DNA from: Colius striatus
Taxonomy: Eukaryota > Chordata > Aves > Coliiformes > Coliidae
NCBI RefSeq assembly: GCF_028858725.1
Contig: NC_084790.1
Span: forward strand, 4,656,001 to 4,720,000
Direction of reading: 5' to 3'
DNA length: 64,000 nucleotides
The notes under the pieces are model-generated. The model searched no databases, was not told where the DNA came from, and saw only the letters and a list, made by a program, of their open reading frames with translations. Positions 53,101 through 62,100 of this stretch are shown in pieces. The position numbers and the translations under genes are program-made. How positions within the stretch are numbered: the stretch's first letter is position 1; each line of letters begins with the position of its first letter.

Positions 53101-56100
53101 GCAGGGCCAGACCACCAGTATGATGCCACGCACTCACCTCCACGGCCACCAGCCGAGCTGGCACCAAGATGTAATGCCAGGTGGACCTCCTGTATGCTGG
53201 GGGTCATTCCACGTGTCCCCACTGTCTACCCTGGCCAAGGTGCCACTGTTCTGCCCCAAAACAACCCCAGTGCCTGCTCCAAGTGCCATCAAAGGTCTGC
53301 CTTGACTGGTTTGGTGGCAGCTGTGTCCACAGGGACCTGGCTGCACATTCCCAACACGCTCCATGACACCACCCCAGTGCCTATGCACCAGCAGCCTGGG
53401 GAGAAACAGGGATAGTGAAATATGGGATCCAAATCCTTGTCATCACCTTCCTCCTCAATCCACTCCAACATCACCCAGTGCATGTGCCAGAGTCTACTTG
53501 GTCAGCCACCCCAGACGCAGTCCCATTCTGCCACCCCAGGCATGGGGACAGGCAGCAGGCAGGGCTGCCGGCATGTCATGGCAGGCAGCAAGATGGAGCT
53601 GCCACAGCTGTTGGAGAGAGCAGCACCCAGGGGGGCTTTGCTTTCCAGCTGAAAGGGGCAGAGAGCAGCCTGAGCCAGCAGGACGGCTCCAGCTGGGGGG
53701 CTCCAGGCAGCTGGAGCAGCATCAGCTGCCCCGAGGATGGCGAGTCCCATCCTGCCCCCTTCCACTCACACCTTTCCTGGCAGCGCTGAGCAAACATGCA
53801 GGAGCTTCCCCAGGAGGCTGGGGGGAGCAGGGGGAGGCTGGAGAAGGGGTTCCCAGTCCCTGGGGGGAAGGGGAGTGTGGAGGGGAGGCTGGGGCCCCAG
53901 GATTGTTCCCGCAGCCCAAAGCGGGAAAGGTCAGGCGGCGTTGGCGGGGGCAGATTCCACCCCGAGGAATGCGAGCGCTCCTGGACGCCTTCCAAAATAC
54001 TCGTGTTTTGCACAGGAGTGTCCTAAATACGCAGCCAAACAGGAGCAAGGGGGAAGGAAGGCAGCAGCACGCTCCCGGCATGCACCGGCACGGCTGCCGG
54101 CACACGGGCCCGGGCACACGCAGCCACGCTGCCGAGCTGCAGGGCCCTGTGGTGACACAGCCTCCCTGCCCGCACCCCCGGCCAAACCTGCTGGGGAAAC
54201 TGAGGCACAGCGGAGTCGTGTGAAAGCTCCCAGGTGCACCCTCGGGGCAACCCTGCCTGTGCCTCGCCCGCCTCCGCCGGATTCTGCACCAAAACCAGCT
54301 GCTGCTCCCTGAGCTCTCCCACCCTGCCGACACCCTGATGGACTCGGTGGTCCCTGCTGTGGGGTGACACACACACGCATACCCCACCCCTCCATATCCC
54401 ACCATGTCCTGGCCCCACCAGCTGCAGCTGTGGGTTGCTGCCAGCGAGACCATCGCAGCCCTTGGCACGCAGCGAGGATAACGTCAGGCTTCGGGCAGGG
54501 ACAGAGAGACAGGCAGCTGCGGGTCCCGCCGCCACCACGGCGTGCTGGGCTCAGCCCCGACCTCCCTCCTGCAGCATCACGCGGGAAGGAGGTTCCTCGG
54601 GCAGGGCGCAGGGCGCAGGGCTGCGGGGAGGGAGGAGAGGGGGAGAGATGGGAAAGGCAAACATTAATCCCTCGCCAACGGCGAGCTGAGATTTGGGTCA
54701 GAAAAATGAGGTTTTAATAGGATTTTGAGGGAGGAGAAAGCCGCGTTGAGACAATAACCGGTTTCCAGCCCTTATATGGCAAAGGTGCTGCCTGCTCCCA
54801 CCTGCAGCGGGTGCTGGGGGGGGGACAATGGGGGAGGGGGGTCCCACCAGCCCCTCTGTCAGCTCAGGTGGCACCTGGGGAGCCAGCACCCTTGAAGGGA
54901 GCCAAGACTCAAGCTCCTTTGTGAGCAGGTAGCTGCCTGCACTCACCCACACTTCCCCAGCAAGGTGGGGATGCTCTGGCAGTGGGACCCGGCCCAGGGC
55001 ACATGGTGACAGGAGAGTGGAGGGCAGCACCCAAGGAGCAGCCACGCAGCCTTCCTGGCCATGCCCCCGCCTCTGGGATTATCACCCCGCAGGAGAAAGC
55101 ACTTTAATTCTCTTTAACCCAAACCAGGGCTGAGGAGCTTTGCAGCTCAGCGAGGATTTGAGGGTGTGCTCGCTTGCCTGCACACACCCAGCACATGCTC
55201 CCCCCATTCCCCGGGATGCCCCTGCCCTGGCACAGTGCTGCTGCAACCCCAGGCTGCAGGAGCGGGGTGGGATGGGAGAGGATGCACATCTCACACAGGA
55301 GCAGCAGCTCTGGGAATGGCAGGCAGCAGCACCTTGGTGATGGACAGAAACCCCCCCAGGCACTTCAGGGTAACCCCTCTGGGCTGCTGGCAGCCCCCAT
55401 GCCCAGCCTGGGCAGGGATTTATTGGGATGGATACAGGCATTCTGAGGACAGTTTTCAGCTGTTGAGATGAGGGATACTGGAAGAGCTTGCTCAGTACTC
55501 CCTCTAGAAGCCCAAGACTCCTCTTTTCCTGCTACCCACAGTCCTTCCATGCCCAGGCAAACGTCACAGACCTCACAGGAAAATGGCAATGGCTGCTGGG
55601 ACCCCCAACTCCCCATCCCCACAGCCAGTCTGGGGGATAGCACAGGACAGGGGTCCCATAGAAGCCGCTGGGCTGGCAGCACCAAGCAGCTGGCTGGGCA
55701 CTGCCAAGAGCATGGCTTGACCTGCTGCCAAATCCCACCTCACACCAGGGGCACCTGCCCAGCTGGGGACCCTCACCTGCATCCCCATCATTCAAAGGTG
55801 CCGGGACGGGGGTGACGCTGCCCAGGTGACACCAAGTGTCAAAGAGAGGAGGCCAGAGGAGCCGCACACAGGCTCTCTGACATTCCTCCCTCTCCGGTTT
55901 GGGTGTTAACGTGGGGAAGGAAATGGCTTTGTTCCTTCCCAACACAAACTTTTATCTTGACAGCGTCTCCTTCACAGCCCCAGCAGCCCACCCCGGGTCC
56001 CTATCTGGCTCCAGTCCCCTCCCATCTGCATCATCACCAAACTGAGCTCCCTTCCAGCAGCCTCTGTAGTGGGGATGCCAGCCCCAGCTCCACGGGGCTC

Positions 56101-59100
56101 AACTTCCAGCTGGGGCTCAGTGGCAGCTCCAGGGGACTTTGGCTCACCCAGCCAGGGGCCACATCGAGAGGAATTTGTTGATGGGGCCGGAGAGCTTCAT
56201 CGCCTTTCCCAACCTCTCCTCACCAGGCTGCCAGCCCCAGTGCCCATCGTGGCACTCTGTGCTGGGCCCCAGCGCTGTGGGGTGTTGAGTTCCCGGGGCA
56301 GAATCACCCCCCATTCACAGCCATGCCAATAGCCTTGCTGCAGCCTGATGCCACCACACACAGGTGGAGCCTGCCCACGCTGCCAGCCCATGTGCTCACA
56401 GTCCCACAGCACAAAGCCAGGGCAGGATGTGGCTCCAGCTCAGCTCTCCCGAATGCCCTGTGCCATGCCCTGCCTGAGAGAGCCCACCACAGAGCCCACC
56501 ACAAAACCCCTGGCCCCAGCATCCCCATGGCCAAGGGATGGCAGCTTTGGGCAAACAATTCCTGGGGCACCAACGGTGCCACCATCCTGCAGCAAAGCCC
56601 TTTGGTCTCTTGCCATGGGGCATCCCCCTGTGCCAGCCTCCTCTGTGCCCCCCACTCCGGGTCCCACAAGTCTCCAGCCCACAGGACTCGTCCTTAGCAC
56701 ACGTTGCCAGGGCTGGAAGCAGCTCTGCGGGAGGGACAATGGCTGGGAACAGGCACTGGAGCCACATCGGGTCTGAGCTCAGCGAGGATGTGCCCACTGG
56801 GCCCCACAGCAGAGGAGTTGAGAAACACGGAGCCAGAGCAACACCAAGGAGTTTTATCTCCCAGCCCACGAGGAAGTAAGACCAAGAGGGCTCACTGCCG
56901 GGGCTGCCTTCATCCCCAGCTCCTCCTCCTCATTCTCTGCCCTGTCCTAAAAACAGCGTTATCGGCAGCAAGCCCTAGAAAAGTAACAGGATTCTGTTTC
57001 CTGTTTTTCCCATGGAAACCCTCAAATAGAAGCTGGCCTCATTATTGCAATTTTTCGGGTCTCTTTTTTTTCAGCAGGGCTAACAATGAGCCATTTCCTC
57101 CGGCGGCTCCGAGAGGCACCTTGCGCTCTGCTCCCGCTGCACCACGGCGGAAAATCCTACCCAGGGAGGTCAGGGTACGCCTGCCTGCTCCTTCCAGCCC
57201 CTGCCTTGCTCAAGGCCAGGGGCCTGGAGTGAGGGCCATGGCCATACACCCCCTCACAGACACGGGAGAGCCCCTGGCACCTCCCTGGGGGGCTGCCTTG
57301 CAGACATGGGCCAGCCAGAGGAGTGGGTGATGCTCGGAGGGAGGGATGTACCAAACCCTGTATCCCTCGCCGGATGGTGAAAATAAAGAGCTGAGCGAGG
57401 TCCTGAGCTTGCCTTTGGCCACAACGAGGACAGGAGGCAGCTTTGGGGATGCAGCTTAGGGGACAACAGCACCTCCTGCCCCGCTGCAGCCCTGGCACCG
57501 ACACCCAACAGCCTTTTGCTGTGACAAGCAGCAGCCCCAACATTTTTCCCGCAGCCCACACACATCCATAACCCAAACGGCCAGCCCGTCTCCCCTCCAC
57601 CACCACCCCGCCCGGGGACATCAGCATCCCACCGCTGCTGCTGCACCAGTCACCGCCAGCCCCAGGCTACTCCCCGAAAGCTCTGGAACCGCAGCCCGGC
57701 CCCCGCCTCGCACGGCACAGAAAGAGCTCACTATGTGCCACAATGGCACAATTGTCCCCCAGAGCCACCGGGCTCCAGCCCACCATCCCCAGGGCTGCCC
57801 CACGCGCTCGGCCCCATCAAGGGACCCACTGTTGCCATCGGGGTGGCTGGTGGAGGGGGGGTTATGGTAACTGTGGGCACCCCCACGCCTGCACCCCGGG
57901 GTGCGTGGCAGCAGCTCTGCGGGTGTCACAGACACGGGATATTTTATGGCACAGACAGTCCTGGCCCCCACGGGCAGCTGGGGCACAGAGTCCCTGGACC
58001 TGCCTGGCAGGAGGAAACCCAGCCCCTGGCCTTGGGGATTACGTCAGGAACACATTGGCTACCCTGGGCCAGACACAGCTCACTACCCCACCTTCCTCCT
58101 GCTGCAACAGAGTCCCAAGCAAACAAAGTGTTTGCTGGCACAGGCCAGGGGACCCCACTGGGTCCCACACTGGGCTGAGAGCAGGATCGGTCCCAGCATT
58201 TCATTTCACAGAATCACACAGAATGGCAAGGGTTGGGAGGGACCTCCAGAGATGGAGCCCAAACCCCTGCCAAAGCAGGTTCCCCTCCATCAGGGGGCAC
58301 AGGAACGTGTCCAAATGGGTTTGGAAACCTCCTGAGAAGGAGCCTCCACACCCTCTCTGGGCAGCCTGGGCCAGGGCTGCCTCACCTCAGCACAAAACAA
58401 GTTTCTCCTTGTGTTTAAGTGGAACTGTTTGTGTTCCAGCTTATGTCCATTGTCCCTTGTCCTGTCACTGGAGAAAACATAGAAGATTGCCACCCCATCC
58501 CCTTGACAGACATCTTTCAAATACTTGCGTTAACGAGGTTCCCCCTCAGCCTTCTCTTCTCCAAACAGCCCCAGGTCCCACAGCCTTTCCTCATCAGAGA
58601 GATGCTCCAGTCCCCTCAGCATCTTGGTGTCCCTTCACTGGCCTCTCCCCAGCAGTTCCCTGTCCCTCTGGAGCTGGGGAGCCCAGAATCAGACACAGGA
58701 CTCCAGTTGAGGCATCACCAGGGCAGAGCAGAGGAGGAGCAGAACCTTCCTCAACCTGCTGGCCACACTCTCTTGATGCTCCCAGGCTCCCATTGGCCTT
58801 CTTGCCCACACGTGATTTGGACACTTTGTGATGACTTCCCCATCCCAGCATCCTCCCACCCCAGGGAATCAACTTTCTGCAGGGCCTAGGGATGCCAAGG
58901 CTCCACATGCACAGACCAAACCCACTGGACACGCTGCCGATCACCATCGAGGTGTTGGCACCAACATGCTGGGCCACAACACCGTGGGTCTTGCACCAGG
59001 CAGCTGCCTCGGCTCAGCTGCAGCACGACTCAAGAAAGCAATTAGGGAAGAGTTAATGAAATACTGAGGATAAGGAGCTGTGGAAAAAGGAGTCAGATGC

Positions 59101-62100
59101 TTCAGGTGCTCTGAGCCAGTGCCGGAGATGTCTGGGCCGCAGCCAGGAGGCTGGCGGCAGGTTTAAAGCAGCCACTCTGGTTTGCAACCTGGGGCATCCC
59201 AAGCTGGGCTGGCGTTTGGAAAGCCAGGAGGGTTTTGGGAGCAGGCAGCATGGCATGGCACGGCATGGCACAGCACGGCATGGCACAGCACAGCTGGTGC
59301 AGCTGGCCTGGCTGCCTGTGGCCTGGAGGCAGCCAGGTCGATATTTTCCAACTTGAGAGCTTAAAATAGGTCATCTATCTCCATTCCTTTTTAAATCAGG
59401 TCTTGCTGCCTGCTGAAGACAAACTTGGTTTATTAATGGGACGGCACCGACCTGAAACCTAATCTTGGGGTTTTTTTTCCCTTTAATGAGAATAAAAGGC
59501 CTTGCCCAGGGCTCCGTGGCTTCCCAGCATCACCCCCTCACACACACCAATCCCTACATGGTTTCTCACAGCAAGTGGCTCTGCACAAACTGGGCTGAAG
59601 CCCCGTCTGCCACCTCCAAGAACTCTCTACCTGGTCATAGAATCCCAGAATAGTGGGGATTAGAAGGGACCTCCAGAGCTTCTCCAGCCCAACCCTGCTA
59701 AAGCAGGTTCCCCTCCATCAGGGGGCACAGGAATGTGTCCAGGTGGGTTTGGAAACCTCACGAGAAGGAGCCTCCACACCCATCCTGAGCAGCCTGGGCC
59801 AGGGCTCCCTCACCTCAGCACCAAAGGAGTTTATCCATGTGTTTAAGTGGAACTGTTTGTGTTCCAGTTTGTGCCCGTTACCCCTTGTCCTGTCACTGGA
59901 CACTACAGGAAAAAGTGTTACCCCAACTTCCTGACATCCACCCTTTAAGTACTTATAAGTCTTAATGAGACCCCCTCTCAGCCTTCTCTTCTGCAGGCTG
60001 AACAGTCCCAGCTCCCACAGCCTTTCCTCATAAGGAAGATGCTCCAGTCCCCAGTCATGCTGCACCCACACTTTGCCAGGGGCACACAAGCCAGCCCCCA
60101 TGCTCTGACCCCAAACCGAGGAGCTGTCACCAAATATACCCTCTGCCAGGCTGACAACTGAAACACCCAGTGACCACGGTCCCCAAACCCTAAACAACAC
60201 CCAGCAGGGGTTCTTTAGCATTTGATGCTGCCAGTGGTGGTGCCCAGGCAGCGCTGCCAGCTCCTGGGGGCAGGGTTAGGATAGCCATCAGTGCCCCTGC
60301 AGTGTGAGAGATGGGTGCCAGAGCTGCTGGCTGGGCACAGCACAAGATACACGTCAAGGTTAAAACCACAGAGGCGCCGAGCCCAGAGGTCTCCACGTAG
60401 CCAGAAACTCACAGGTCCCAAAACCCTGCTGTGGCCAGCCGGACCTCGGCCTGGCATCACACCGCGTGCCCCGGCCCGGCGCCAGTGCCAGGCTCCACGC
60501 TTGCAAGGCAGGATTGCGGCAGCAGCCCCGAGCACAGGCTTTTCCTGTCTTTCAAGTTCAGGGTTCAGAAAGAAAGAAAGGGGGGGAAAAAAAAAAAAGA
60601 AAAGGCATTAAGAAACTCAAGGGCAGCGCTGGTAAAAAGGGAGAGAGGCAGCAGCCACATGGGGACACGGGGATGAGGGCAGCAGGCACTGGGCAAAGGC
60701 CTGGGGATGGTGGGGCACAGCCTCTGCCACGCAGTCCCAGGGTTGGGATGGGCAGGATTTCTGCTTACACAGCACAAAATCCTCAGCAGAGCCATTGCAA
60801 AGCGCCCTCCTCAACCACCGTCCTCCCTGATACACAGGGAGAGGTACTGGTGTTTAAATAACTCCCCCCCAAGTCTCCCAGCGAGTGCAGAGGGGAGCAC
60901 GGAGCAAAACCCCCACACTCCCCGTGCTGCCCCATGGGAGGGCAGGTTTCACCCTAAAAATGCAGCAGAAAGAGCAGATTTCAAGAGACTTGAAGCTCCC
61001 TCCCCGAAAACCAGCGCTCGGCGGGATGGAGTAAGCAGGGAGGAATCTGAAGAGAAACCATGATTAATGCTCAGCCGCTGCAAGGAGCAGCACTCCCCAT
61101 ATCTGAACCATTTCGCACACCCCAATTAATCCTTTGAGGCTGGTTATTAGCCCCATGGCCGGGCCGGAGAAGCCGAGTTCAAATAACCAGGAACTGAGGA
61201 ACAGAGGCTGAATTGAGCTCTGGGGCGAGGACGTGCAACCTCTGCTCAAATTAAGCAGGCGTTGTGCCAGTCTGACACCACAGCCCACGGCCCCACATCC
61301 CCCCCAGCCACAGGACCCTGGCCCCACGTCCCTCAGCGCCATCCCCATCCCCGTCCAACGCCTTCACCAGGATTTGGCACGAAACAGGCAGGAAATGGGG
61401 CTTTAGCCAGCGGCTGGGCTCGCCTTCCCTGGCACCACACTGGTCCCAGGGGAGCCGGGAATAGCCCCAGCGCCCTCCAGTCTGGCACTAGCAGGCAGTG
61501 CCCGTGTCCATGCCACGGGAGGAGCGTCTGCAGCAAGGACCCGGGCTGCTCCGAGGTCGGGGGGCTGCTCGGAGCTGGGGGAGCCGGACATAGGGGTAGG
61601 GCATGACCTTTGAGGGGCTGTGGGTATGTTGGATGGGGATGGGGGGTGCTGCTGCCTGCCCAGTGCTGGGAGCTGGCAGGGATGGAGCTGGCAGGGACGG
61701 CGCAGCCAGACCCACAAGGAAACAGCTCAGCCGGGAGTTTTGGAGGAAACGCGTGGGCGTTTGCGGGTCTCAGCCTAGGGAAGGGGAAGCCCAGCCCCGG
61801 GGGCTCGCCTTTAGCCCCACGGCCGGCTCCAGGCGCTGCCACACCACTGCCCCGGCTGGGCACCGGAGAGCAGCCAGCATCGCCCGTGGCACGCAGCCAC
61901 GCACGGGCCGGACCCCTCTGCTCCCGCTGTCCCTGACCCACAGCCCAGCCCTCTGTCCCGGTCCCGTCCCCGGGCTGCCGGCATCCAGCACCCAGCTCCA
62001 CCTTCCCGGTGGCCCCTAGTCCCCGCTCCCCGCACTCCCAGTACCTACTTTCCCCCGCTCCCCGAGCCCCCCAGTCCCCCCCAGTAGCACCCAGTGCCGC

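Larger units (their letters stand above)
52000..58205 (-). other. ARHGAP23 intron 1, central part
   Basis: 6.2 kb without a supported exon or recognised mobile element. Two AT-richer regulatory candidates are listed separately. The many open frames reflect GC-rich composition. Confidence 0.5.
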
